Of a DNA stretch of 64,000 nucleotides, positions 10,812 through 22,545 are shown one piece after another. The notes beneath the pieces were generated by a model. The model did not search any database and was not told the DNA's origin. It was given only the letters and a program-made list of their open reading frames with translations. Position 1 is the first letter of the stretch. Each line of letters opens with the position of its first letter. Both the position numbers and the translations under genes were made by a program. The stretch is from Corydoras sp. C115 (Eukaryota; Chordata; Actinopteri; Siluriformes; Callichthyidae). Where the stretch lies: NCBI GenBank assembly GCA_019802505.1, contig JAFMOC010000002.1, forward strand, positions 5,874,501-5,938,500, written 5' to 3'.

Positions 10812-13800
10812 CAACACATTTCAAATTCAAGTGTATTAAAATGGAGGGAACTGGGACCTGGGTCATAACATCAAAGTCAGGTACTGATGATGGACAAGAT
10901 GATGGACTCTGACTCATCAGGACTTCTATCGCACTTTATAGCCTTTTATTTGTTAAAAGAAGCAAATGATCCAGCAAAATTGTTGCCTGTAAGCACATAA
11001 CTAAAAGGAAATCATTGCTGAATTGTGTTCAAATTTTGACATATACTGAATTAACATTCTTACATAATCTATTGGCCATAATCCTGAAAAAAACATTAAC
11101 ACCTGCAGAACTATGAGATAGATCTGAGCTCTTATCATAAAATTTTTGTTCTATTTTATAAATGCAAAAATATTAGTGGCCACTGTATGTATACACACAC
11201 AAACATACAGTATATTCTAAATATAAAGGAAATTAAACTATGGTAGTGACAACTTTTAATGTCTTAAGACACATACTTGACTTGACTTTAACTTGCTTTT
11301 TAGTTCCATCCTGAAAAATGGTCACTTTGATTTGGGTATACACTTTGTTAATCTTAGAAATGCTATTGTCTTGAAAGTTCTCTCTCAGTACCATGATCAT
11401 AAATCTAGGTAGATGAAGAGCTGTTTAAAGACAAGTTCAGAATAAAACACACATCAGTATGTTTTATCTAGTTTCCATGTTAAAGAGATCACACAAGCAG
11501 CTACTCAATGCTAAACACATCTACAGACTAACATCCTTAAAACCACCCATGAAGAGGGATTTTCCTGCCAAAGATTATTTGGGGACATGTAACATTTTCA
11601 TCAAAAAGAGCAGATGAATAAATATTGTATTTAGACTTCGGGATTTAATATAAACCTGCTTGGAGAAGTTCAATAAAATATGAAAGACATTCATTAACCC
11701 AGCATGGGGAAGGATTAGCATTGAATAGTTCAAAGAAACAACATTTTCATATAAAAATTGGCCAAAAGTAAATATGGCAAATTTCAGCTATTGCAAAACC
11801 ATGGGGAAAACAGTCTAAGATTAAAATCAATGTCCAATATAAATATTTGGAACTAGAAACAGTATTGTGAAAATCTAAAAATATTTTGAGTTGCATGCAT
11901 TGAAGCAAACAAGTATGCCCTCATTTTTCTACTTGTCTATCCTCTAGAAAAGCAAAAGCCTTAACCACATGCAGCATCAAACGGAGGATGGAGGAACAGT
12001 TCGAAAAATACACATATTCCTAAGTTTGCACCCTATCACTGCTCTCTATTATGTGAATCTGCTCTCTATTATGTGAGTCTTGGAGAGGGAATTCGGCCTC
12101 ATAAAAATGCCAAACGTGAGGAGAGACAGGGTAATCTTGTGGTTCAGTCTCTGCAACAAACTGAATTCCCAAAAGAACATCTGGTCTACACCTCACACAT
12201 TCAGATAGAACGCCGCAACATTATCACAACTATCTTTGGCTTTGAGTTGCCGACTCAAATTTGCTCTTTCTGCAGTTCATCGTTGTCGGGAGCTAACACA
12301 TTGTGTCTGTGCATCCTAATGAGCTTATAGGCAAACAGCTTAGGAAAGTGCTTGCCTTCTAAATTCCTGATCTGCAACCTGATCTCTCTGAAGTTTTGTA
12401 ATCTGAGAAAGTGCAGTAATACTGCACTGATATGATAAGAAATGTCTATTGTCCAGTGGAAATACATTTGTTGGAGGAGCATTTCTACATTCCCGAAAAG
12501 GCAACAATAGACTAGGCCCTTTGGATGAAGAATTATCTCTCATAAACCCTAAGAAATAAAATGTTAGACTGATAAAATATGAAAAATGAACTAGGGACAA
12601 GCAAAAAAGCTCAGAACCCATGCCAGGCCTGGCAATGAATGCTGACTCTCTTCATTGCCTGTCTGAGGTAACAGAATTTAATGTTGCATTGAATCAGATT
12701 CATTTCTTCCAGATTCTGTTTTGTTGTTGTTTTTTATTATATTTTATTATTATTGAGCCTTTTTAAAAAGACCACTTGGATAGTAGCACATCTATTCTTG
12801 CCATGATTTATAACCTATCCTTGTAAAACTTCTTTCTTTGAGGATGTTTCTATAGATGTGGAAAAAAGATGTGCATGGCAGCAAAAAGGCAATTCAGAGT
12901 AAAGACCGTGATTTAGTGTGATACTAAATGGTTTAGTGTGGAAGAGTCCTGCTGCAGCCTGTTAGCATGCTGATCAATAAATCAATCAGAACTGAAAATG
13001 GACAGAAATCAGTCCAAGTTGAAATGTGTAGCATATGTTGAGAACCCCGATCATTAAATAATTTTTTCTTTCTAATTCTAGATATACCCTCTAGGTGTCA
13101 GAGAAAACAGCTGACAAACAGCCAAAGAAGCTGTGAGGCAAGTGTGGTCATCATGCGGTTTCTCAGAGTTGGTGAGGGCTAAACCGTGCAAAAATAAAAT
13201 AAAAGCAGTTTTGATATAATCCAAGAGTCCACTACAATAACTGTCTAAGGTGAAGGTTTTCATTATGTGTGTTAATTGATAACTTGGCTTAAGTCTTTTT
13301 TTACTGCGAGCAGTCACTGCCAACGTGCAAGAGTGCTCCTCTGTAGGGGGTAAGTCAATAAGAAGCCTTGCACATGGGTATGGGTGTGTATGAAGCCTGG
13401 ATTACACTTTGTCAGAAGTGTGTTTGAGAAGTACCCAGGCCTTCAGAGTTTATGGTTAATGAGATTCTTAGGAGGATTTAGGGTAGGCACCAAGTAAGAG
13501 GACGGGAAGCATAATAGCAGCAGTGTTGTGTTAAAACACAGTATCTTAAAAATGTTCTGTAAGTCTGAAAATAAACTGTTTCCTCAATAAGTTATACTTA
13601 ACATGATACATTAAAAGTAACTCATCATAAGCCAGAGTTAGCCATAAGGGAAAAAAGCACTGACCCAAAACCCTGCTTTTAAATAAAATAATTCAAGGTG
13701 AATTTATATTTAACAGACTTAACAGCAAGCATCTGAATTCCTATATAAAATTTAATACATTCATCCATTAATGGGCATTCTAAACTGTTAATTAAGATCT

Positions 13801-14099
13801 TTTTTTTCTTTTTTTTTTTACAGCTAGAAGATGTTTCATTTAATCATTTAGTAATGCATTTTCTGAAACTCGTATCAATATCAGGGTGCTTTAAGCTTAT
13901 TTCAGCATGGCAAATGCCAGCGGAATTATCCAAGACAAGTCATCAGATGACTGCAGAGCAGACAAACACAAATTTACACTAAAGGGAGCATTATAAACAT
14001 TATAAACTTTAAACTAATGTCACCCGTTAGCATGTTTTGACAACTGGAAGGAACCTGAGCTCCTAGTGGAAAAATATACATATAAATGAAGAGTATCTA
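10812..14099. other. Intronic sequence without recognised features
   Basis: Largest plain stretch in the left half. I see only short poly-T and TTTTATT runs (12720-12760, 13800-13822) and no transposon or exon signature. Open frames at 12073-12621 and 13078-13323 look like chance. Confidence 0.5.
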
Positions 14100-14190
14100 A
14101 GCTCCACATAGGGAGGACCCTGCCCAGAAATCAAACCTACGTTCTTCTTGCGGTGAGGTGAGTGATTTACTGTGCCAATGTTTGGCCCAG
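14100..14190 (-). mobile_element. Old V-SINE-like fragment
   Basis: GCTCCACATAGGGAGGACCC followed by AATCAAACCTACGTTCTTCT and GTGAGGTGAGTG matches, on the reverse strand, the core-to-head order of DANA-type SINEs. It is strongly diverged and not of the young family seen elsewhere here. Confidence 0.55.
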
Positions 14191-15399
14191 TATTACTGTT
14201 CATTTTAGTAAAGAGTGATGAAATGCTAAAGAATACAACAAATCATAAGACACAGACTTTTACATTTGTAAAATAATTTTGAAGATGATGAAATATGAAA
14301 GCAGTATATATTATATGTGCAGTTTAAAGTTCAGCTCAACACTGTTACAAATCACCATCAATAAATTAAGCATTCAACAACATTCAAATATTAAAATATT
14401 ATTTCACTATCTCTAAAAATATTTTGGTGTAATTTACATATTCTTATATGTTATTTACATAATAACATTTTCATTCTCACACATCCTAGGTTGGTAACAC
14501 AAGCGGTCCAGATTCATCCACACATGTCTATGTCATTAATTCCTAATTAATATTAGTTAACCCAATATTATTTAGTCTAATTAGTCCTTTATTGAATGAA
14601 TATATAAACCAGACTCAACTGACCTGTATAAAAACAACAAAGTTTTTACAAACAATGTGAATATCTTGAGCCCAAATTAGATTTGATATTGACATGAAGC
14701 TACACTAACCCCCAACTTATGAAACAAAATCCAGAGCAACACTGAGCCAGACAGTGAGACAGGCCTTAGTTTGCTTTGGCCCTCAGAGAAGGTAAAGACC
14801 CTGTCTGACTCCTGCAGCGCCAGAGAGGAAAGAACTGATCTGTTTTCAAGAGACAAAAAGAACGAGGTTGTGAGGTAGCTCAGTGAGGTTATCACAATAT
14901 TCAACCAGAGCTCGACGTGTTACGTAATCACCTCAGTGAAGACAGCCTTGCTGATTTACCTGCCACTGGGCCTGTGATCTGTCCACGCTATGATCACAGC
15001 AACACACACCACATGGATTTTGGGTACAAACATACTTTTGAGCAGTTTTGTTGCTTTGGTTCCAGTAAATATTGTTCATTTTGTGGTTGGTTATACTGTT
15101 AGTTTCCATGTAAATAAATGTTGCATAAAAATATTGTAAATAAACATCCCTTCCAAAGTATCAGCAGAGCCTGCTTTTCTAACAAGATTGTCAATATCAT
15201 TATGCACATCTTGCTTTAATTTTTACCTTGCATTAAAATGTCATGCTAACGCAGCCACTCATTTAAACACTGTGTGGCACTGGATCCATATGTACCAAAA
15301 GTAAATCAGTTTAGAATACTGTTTCAAAATACAGTTTTACTTGTTTGTAAAAAGAAGCTCACGTGTTGCTTTGTCATGGAACACTTCCCAGAAATTTAT
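14191..15399. other. Intronic sequence without recognised features
   Basis: No repeat or exon recognised. The frames at 14677-14904 (minus) and 14917-15102 (plus) have no known relatives that I can name. Confidence 0.5.
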
Positions 15400-15562
15400 G
15401 AACTCACCGCAGCAACGTCTGATTCGGATGTTTACTGAAATATACTGTTCGGTTCGTTTGATGTCTTTCATAGGCACGCTGTCTCTCTTTCTGCCCGTTG
15501 GCCCCCGTCCTCCCCCTGACCCTGTGTCTCTCGGGCTGTTGGCCCTACAGCACACCTGCTAA
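15400..15562. other. GC-rich patch, unexplained
   Basis: About 160 bp clearly richer in G and C than the surroundings (for example GCCCCCGTCCTCCCCCTGACC). On the minus strand a frame (15337-15555) runs through a donor-like GTGAGT (15401-15406), but the sequence upstream has no convincing pyrimidine-rich acceptor. It could be a repeat relic, a regulatory element or a non-coding exon. Confidence 0.3.
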
Positions 15563-15884
15563 CAGTTAACTTAATCACGGCATCATGTCAAACTGCAAGC
15601 ACAAAGTCCACTGATACAGTTTCCTTCTCCCTATTATCCACGGTAAAGAAGCAAGATTTTATGTAGCTTAAATAGGTTTTAGAGGATAGGATGAAGCTGT
15701 ATCAATCATTTTAGAAACTCTAACACAAATAAGACATTTTCTTAATTTTGAAGCAAAAAGAAAGCAACAAGGTATATTAAATTTATTAATAATAAAGTTT
15801 AGATGCCACAAATGCTACTGAGCTTTTATAGTAAACTCTAACGTGGCAAAACTTTGTCATATACATATATATATATATCCTCCA

Positions 15885-16159
15885 GGCGGCAGTTTCCACG
15901 TTCTCCCCGTGTCCGCGTGGGTTTCCTCCGGGTTCTCCGGTTTCCTCCCACAGTCCAAAAACATGGATCAAGTCAATTGAGTTCTTCAAATTGCCCCATT
16001 TAGAGTGTGTATGTTTGAGTGAGTGTGTGCCCAGTGATAGATTGGCGCCCTGTCCTGGGTGTATCTGCCCAGCGCCCGAAACGGTCTCCCCTGGATGGGC
16101 ATGGGGAACCCCCCCGCGACACTAATATAGGGTAAAGCGGAAGATAATGGATGGGTGGC
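15885..16159 (+). mobile_element. V-SINE lacking most of the tRNA head
   Basis: GGCGGCA joins directly to GTTTCCACGTTCTCC, so about 75 bp of head, including the B box, are deleted. The rest of the core and the 3' part are present. An 11-bp target duplication, TATATCCTCCA, lies at 15874-15884 and 16160-16170. C run of 7 at 16109-16115. Confidence 0.88.
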
Positions 16160-16174
16160 TATATCCTCCATTAT

Positions 16175-16383
16175 ATTTATTATCCTCCACTTAATCCTCA
16201 ACTTAATTCCCCATGCCCAACCGGGGGAGAAGACGTCAGGTGCTGGGCAGATACACCCAGGACAAGATGTCAATCTATGACTGCGTACACACTCACTCAC
16301 TCACTCACACACAGACACATAGATACAAACACTATAGGGACAATTTAGCGCAGCCAATATAATCCATGTTTTTGGACTATAGG
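16175..16383 (-). mobile_element. Old V-SINE copy, inverted relative to its neighbour
   Basis: Diverged reverse-strand copy covering the 3' half (CCCCATGCCCAACCGGGGGA, GGCAGATACACCCAGGAC) through CCATGTTTTTGGACT of the core. It then runs into a long AT repeat where the head would be. Confidence 0.75.
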
Positions 16384-16392
16384 ATATATATA

Positions 16393-16525
<133 letters not shown>

Positions 16526-18629
16526 GAATTTTGAAGCCCTCTACTTGAAAACTTGACAGATACATAAAACTGAATAAAAGTATTCTCCAACCTATCTGCA
16601 CAAAAACAATACAAATCACATCCTGTCCTAGGTTCCAATCAATTGCCAACTTTTAAAAAAGTTTATTATTAATTATTAAAAGTGATGATTTACTTTTTTT
16701 CCTTAAAATGAATGATTTGAGGCAAATTAAAGGCTGTATTTCAAAGTTGTATGATGACTTTAATTGACAGTGTAGTATGTGGAATTTAACCTTTCATCTA
16801 CAAGGTTGCAACTCCTTTTATGTTCACCCATACCATTGGTAGCCAAATACTCCTATTATTTTACCATAGCAGTGCATGGTAATTTTTTCAAAAATACCTC
16901 TGGCCAAGCTTGATTTCTGCATGCTTTAATCATTGACTTTTGTGATGAGCTTGCAGGTAAAGCCTCCTTCTGATAACTTCTAATAAAAAAGTAAATGCAT
17001 CATCTCGCCTGTTTCAGCAAAGATTTCTTGCAAAAGGCTTCCTTGTCAGTATACAAGCAGCACTGTCATACTTACTTTTATATAATTGACACTGACATCA
17101 AACCGTTAAGGTTAATGTGCAAATACTGTAGGTATTATGCATGAAAAAAGTTTAGATAAGTCTATATGTTTTAGATTTTAAAGATATGATTTAACAAAGA
17201 GCACCTAAACTATGCAGCCACACTTTTTAAAATGCAGCATTATTTAGTAAAAATGTTAAAATGAATGTAAACGTATTCATCTGTTGAGTTGTGTAAGCCA
17301 TGTTAAATGCTACCTAGCATCAATACTACTTCTATCACCAAATGCTACAGCTTTATTCTAAGAAGAATGTGAGTCCTTGATTGATGCCAACCCCACCTTC
17401 TTGGGCTAACCGACAGGTTTGTTTTTTTTTTTCCAAGTGGAGGCCTTCCTAGCCAGCTGCGAAATCAAAGGCTCATGTTAGGTTGTAATTGTGCTGCTTC
17501 GTAACACTTTTCATGCCTGAGCACCCTCTGAATAAGTTCATAATCCCCCTATAACACTGAGTTTAGCACTGTCCTCTCCAACAGTGTAAATTGATCCATC
17601 ACAAAGAATTAATGCTATTAATGCTATTTTTAATAAATATCTTATGTGTAATTTATAATTTTTTGCAAAAACAATGGCTTTTCTCTAGTGTTTCTCTTTT
17701 GGTTATGATACTATCCTAAAATTCACATGGTTTAAGGGGTTGCACTATTTAGTTCACAAATGCAGCTGGAATCCATAAAAGGCCTTGTAGGGGGGATATT
17801 CCCTTTCTGAAAGCCATTGGATTTACAGTGCAGACTGTTCAACCTCTACACTCTCAGAGTATTACATGATTAAAAACAAAGGAGACCGCCCGGGCAAGCC
17901 AGTGTAAACTGTACAATTAGAGGTCTGTGTGATGGCAGCTGGTTTTGGCTGAAAAGTAGTAGCCATATGTAAGCATACATATGATTTGCATATGATCAAA
18001 GTAAGAAAAAGAAAAAAAGCCAAGTGGATGTATCGGTCATGAGAGTGGCAGCACAAGTTATGGGAAGGATGTATTTGTTTGAAAACTCATATCTAAACTA
18101 ATATGAAGCATAAAATTAGATTACATTTAAAATTAGCAAAGAAATCTTACATATAACAAAATTTTCTAATGTTAATACTATTTAAGATTAACCATCTGAC
18201 TACAGTATTATTAATCTTAATAATGTTCAGCAATAGAGACAGAAAATTGATTTAGAATGTTGAGGTGACTAAAGATGTGAAAATGTGAATTGGCACAATC
18301 ATAAGGTGAAAGCACCATCCGGCGATTGTTACTGAAACATAATAAGCAAGCTGTGGTGTACCTTTGGACAACAATTAGGCAAGATGCTACAGATCCAAAA
18401 TGTGGCATTTAGGCCCTTATCAGGGTCTTTTATTTCATGCAGGCAACTATAGGAAGCCAATGTCGCTAGACGTGTGGTGGTGTAACATGGGCTCTCTTAG
18501 GCAGGTTGAATACTGGCTGATCTATTGAGGTCTAGCTCTGCTGAAAAGGCCTCAGATCATATCCATAAAATGAATGACTGGTTTCTCCTTGAAGGTAACT
18601 TCTGTTAGCACATTGATTTTCTGTTCAAT
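16526..18629. other. Intronic sequence without recognised features
   Basis: No transposon or exon recognised in these 2.1 kb. Confidence 0.5.
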
Positions 18630-18640
18630 GAAAAATTAAG

Positions 18641-19020
18641 GGCGGCACGGTGGCTTGGTGGTCAGCACGTTCGCCTCTCAGCACTAGGGATTCCCGGTTC
18701 GAATCCCCATCTGAGTTTCCATGTTCTCCCCGTGTCCGTGTGGGTTTCCTCCAGGTTCTCCGGTTTCCTCCCACAGTCCAAAAACATGGATCAAGTCAAT
18801 TGAGTTCTCCAAATTGCCCCATGTAGAGTGTGTTTGTGTGCGTGTCTGTGTGTGTGAGTGTGTGCCCAGCGATAGATTGGCGCCCTGTCCTGGGTGTATC
18901 TGCGTAGCGCCCGAAACGTTCTCCCCTGGATGGGCATGGGGAACCCCCCCCACCCGCGACCCTAATATAGGATAAAGCAGAAGATAATGAATGAATGAAT
19001 GAATGAATGAATGAATGAAT
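18641..19020 (+). mobile_element. V-SINE, full length, young
   Basis: Complete copy ending in about eight GAAT units, flanked by GAAAAATTAAG on both sides (18630-18640 and 19021-19031). A C8-A-C3 run sits at the family's C-run site (18944-18955). A near-perfect sequence, a long pure tail and an intact duplication suggest a recent insertion. Confidence 0.93.
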
Positions 19021-19031
19021 GAAAAATTAAG

Positions 19032-19744
19032 GTCCTTACATGAATTGTACTGATCCTTGATTTTTTTAAATGTTAACAATTCTGAAATAAAGTAGCTCTC
19101 CCTTGTTCTCTTCCTCTCACTCACACACCTCACTTAGCCAAAAAATAAATAAATTTGCCATACAACTTTAGTATATTTCATTTAGCTTGAAATTATACAA
19201 AATCCAGAATGTTCAATTTTCAAAAAAAATCACTTTAATTGATCTACTCATGTTGAGGTGATCTAGATTGTGTCTGGTCATTTCATTTTCCTCAGAAAAC
19301 AATGCATTAATGTAACCCTTTTTACACAAAGCCATACAAAGGTGACACAAACATGATACCATGTCTGCCATGTCTGATTCTACACAGCATACCAGTATTC
19401 CAGACAAAGATGCATGACAATAGCGCTGGCTTACAGTGTGTGATACCAGTGAGCAGACTTTCCCATTTACACAGACGAAGATCTGGTTCTGTGAATACCT
19501 TCAGCAACAGCTTACAGGTGGAAAAACAATGACCCCTGATTTAGCCTTGTTTCCTTTTATACAGAATGTTAAGGTAGAATGATGCAATATTTTCACATTT
19601 GTGTAAAGAAACACTTAATCCTCTTACTTTATTTGGCAACTAACAATAAATTAAAAAATAAGATTGTAGGTAAACAACGAAACATTGTTTGGTAGCTCTC
19701 AGTGAGTCAAGCAGCAAAAATATGACATAATAAATAGCATAATA
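19032..19744. other. Intronic sequence without recognised features
   Basis: AT-rich. Nothing recognised. Confidence 0.5.
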
Positions 19745-19990
19745 AAGGTAAAACAGCTACAGTAAGGCACAACATAGGTAGCGACTGTTATTATTGCACA
19801 TATGTATATTAAGTGGTATTTATATAGTTAAATAGTTAAATAGATAAATATAAAGTGATTTGTATATTTATATTGAATAGCAGTTATGCATATATGTTTG
19901 TGGGGAGGCATAATGGAGGCTACAGCTCTGGGGAAGAAGCTGTCTGTCCGAGTCCTGATTTCCCTGCATCTTTTTCCTGATGGGTTGATG
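19745..19990 (-). pseudogene. L2-type LINE 3' end: ORF2 C-terminus and 3' UTR
   Basis: On the minus strand the frame contains PSGKRCREIRTRTDSFFPRA (about 19921-19985). This matches the last residues of L2/CR1-clade LINE ORF2 (consensus around LPSGRRYR-IRTRTNSFFPRAV), which lie after the reverse transcriptase domain. A GTGCAATA-rich 3' UTR follows to the left. The insertion is heavily 5'-truncated, as is usual for LINEs, and not functional. Confidence 0.72.
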
Positions 19991-20119
19991 CAATTTGTGG
20001 CCTGATGCAATTACATAATAAATAATGAAATTACATCAACAAAAAAAAATATATTTTATTAGTTGTTTGATTTACAGGTAAACAATTTTCTTTCTCTCTG
20101 GGTATCTTAACACACTTTG

Positions 20120-20250
20120 TGTGTCTGTCTGCATTTCCTCCAGGTGCTTTGGTTTTGTCCTGCAGTTTAAAAACATGCTAAAAGGTAGAATACCTAAACA
20201 AAATAGTTCCATGTGTGAGTAAATGTGTTCATTTGTCTGCACTGTAAAAT
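20120..20250 (+). mobile_element. Old V-SINE-like core fragment
   Basis: GTCTGCATTTCCTCCAGGTG, CAGTTTAAAAACATGC and TCCATGTGTGAGTAAATGTG follow the core-to-middle order of DANA-type SINEs, with heavy divergence and no head or tail. Confidence 0.55.
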
Positions 20251-20401
20251 AATACCAATGTCTTCATTAATGCAAATCTCCAGACAACAGCAGAAAAACA
20301 CAAGCTATTCAACCAATGTTATGCTAATAAACTTGTCATCCTACTTTAAGATGGTTAATGATTAAAAATAATGGCAATACTAAATATTGTAATAATAATA
20401 A

Positions 20402-20530
20402 TTCATTCATTGATTATCTTCCGCTTTATCCTATATTAGGGTCGCAGGGGGGTTCCCCATGCCCATCCAGGGGAGAACGTTTCGGGCGCCGGGCATCCTG
20501 GACACCCAGGATAGGGCGCCAATCCATCGC

Positions 20531-20533
<3 letters not shown>
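20402..20533 (-). mobile_element. V-SINE 3' half (5'-truncated), inserted in an AAT repeat
   Basis: The tail and 3' half are present up to CCAATCCATCGCTGG, then a TAA repeat begins. TAATAATAATA also stands immediately left of the tail, so the duplicated target was probably part of an AAT microsatellite. Confidence 0.87.

Positions 20534-20575
<42 letters not shown>
20534..20575. repeat. (TAA)n microsatellite
   Basis: About 14 TAA units directly abutting a truncated SINE. The poly-Asn and poly-Ile frames here are artefacts. Confidence 0.95.
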
Positions 20576-20577
<2 letters not shown>

Positions 20578-21777
20578 TCAACCTCATACATTAATGTAAC
20601 CATTAAACACTTCAATATATTTCTCAATAAATATATCTCTGTTAATGCTACTGACACGAAATATAACGGACTTTGTTTTGAATCCTTTGTTCTTGTGGAT
20701 TACTTTGTAGTTACGCCATCTGGTGAAAATCGCATGGCAATAGCCCCACCAGAAATATATTTACTTAGCAATATTTTGATGAATTCAATAAATATTAAAT
20801 GCAGCAAAAATATTGTTCACAATCATTTACAATAGATTTAAATAATTCAACTGGAAATTTAGTAAAACATGATAAAAATGAGTATTTTTTGTGAAATTGT
20901 AAAGTTTTAAACAATAAGATTTTATAGTGCAAAATACTTATTCATATCACAAATTCTATTTGCCTTTTTTGAGCCTGGACTCAATTATAACCAGCCACAA
21001 CTGTCACAAATTGATAAAGAGCACTTCAAATGTCTCAATTTATTTAAAAAAAAGTGTGCTAAACACCAAAGAAATCCTTAATCGACACCATCTCCCAGCA
21101 TCTGGTCTTCATCCGATGAGTCATTGCACACAAATAAGGAAAAGGGGCTAATGTGTTTGCCCTCAGAAGCATGATACATATCACTAAGACCATCTTCAAA
21201 CAGCATGACCCGTTACCCTGAACACGCTTAATCACAGCCCAACTGTTTCCCAAGAGAGCTAGATAGAAGCTGAGGAACCAAGCACAAGTGACTCTAAAAG
21301 AAACTTTGTAGTGACTCTCCATTACTGAAAGCTGGATCATGACTATTTTTTTATAAACTGTATACTAAAGTACTTTATAACATTGCTTTTGATAGACTGT
21401 TGATTTGACTAGACACTCTGTAATTACTAAATTAGTTAACACTTTAAATGAATAAACCATTAAAAACCCAACAGATAACCAAACGTATGTAAAAAATGTA
21501 AAAAAAAAAATCATTTCAACTTAGTAAAAATTGCCATAATGAAATGTGTGGGCAGATCTATCATCCAGACAGTAAATTAACCTGTTTCTCATTTGGCTAC
21601 CACGTAAAGTAAAAACAGTACTCAGCATAACAGGTTTAGAAACTGAGTTTAGGAAGCTTTTCTGTTAGATGTTATAAAAAAAATTCAGAACTGTGTAAAA
21701 ATATAAAGAAAATACAATGAAATTCATGATTAATTTATTATGGTAAGAGTTATATTTAGTTAGCCCATCCATCTATC
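20576..21777. other. Intronic sequence without recognised features
   Basis: AT-rich with short A runs. The frames at 20927-21340 have no recognisable domain. Confidence 0.5.
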
Positions 21778-21861
21778 CGCGCTCGGGATCCAGGTTCAAA
21801 TCCAAATCTGAAGTTTCCATGTTCTCCCCGTGTCCGTAAGGGTTTTCTCCGGGTTCTCTGA
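21778..21861 (+). mobile_element. V-SINE fragment (B box to core)
   Basis: GGTTCAAATCC joined to AAATCTGAAGTTTCCATGTT and CTCCGGGTTCTC; the first head half, 3' half and tail are missing. Confidence 0.75.
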
Positions 21862-22419
21862 TGTCACAGACAAAAGATATCACAGACAAAACCCATAAGA
21901 GGGATTTTACTAATAGAGTTAGTGCTCAGTTCAACTGTATTACCTGCTGAATTAATTAAAAGCCCTGTCCATCACCTCATCTTAAAATCAGAATTACATG
22001 AAATAACAATCTCAATCAACTACTGAAGAGTATTGAGGCAAAATAAGAGATATATATTAATTATGATGAATTGTGTTTGACTTAAACCAGTGTCACTTGC
22101 ACAACATGGAAATTTACTTCATGAACTGCTCTTGCTGACAACAGCTGTCCTGTGCTGTTGGGCATCAGACCTGCCCACCACCACCATGTGTCTGTCTTAC
22201 TCCACACCACTATCTGCAGTGGCCCTGGCTGTACAACCACAAAGTCTACCAAAAATCTCATGCACACTAGCACCATTAAACTACACATTACTGGTGGCAG
22301 CACAGTCTGTAGAATGTAATATTTAGCCTCAGGTTTAATGTCTGTGGTGTGAAGTACTGAGCATCATAGGCCATTGCGAGTTGATGTGTCATTAGGCCTA
22401 AACTGTATGCTGATTATCT
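21862..22419. other. Intronic sequence; unidentified moderately GC-rich block at 22090-22310
   Basis: The block is open in both a plus frame (22090-22326) and a minus frame (22082-22303). Neither translation resembles a family I know, so it is left unassigned. Confidence 0.45.
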
Positions 22420-22545
22420 ACTAGGTTTGTGGGTATCTTTGCCTATTCAGCTATAAGAGTATTTGTGGACTCCACCGATGTTGGATGAGAAGTTTTGGCT
22501 CACACTCATACTCTAGTTCATCCCAAAGTCGTTTTATGAGGTCAT
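22420..22545 (-). pseudogene. Tc1-like transposase remnant
   Basis: TTTGCCTATTCAGC, GATGTTGGATGAGAAG and AGTTCATCCCAAAG appear in the order found on the antisense strand of the 3' part of fish Tc1-like transposase genes. It is about 125 bp long, diverged, without terminal repeats and non-functional. Confidence 0.68.
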
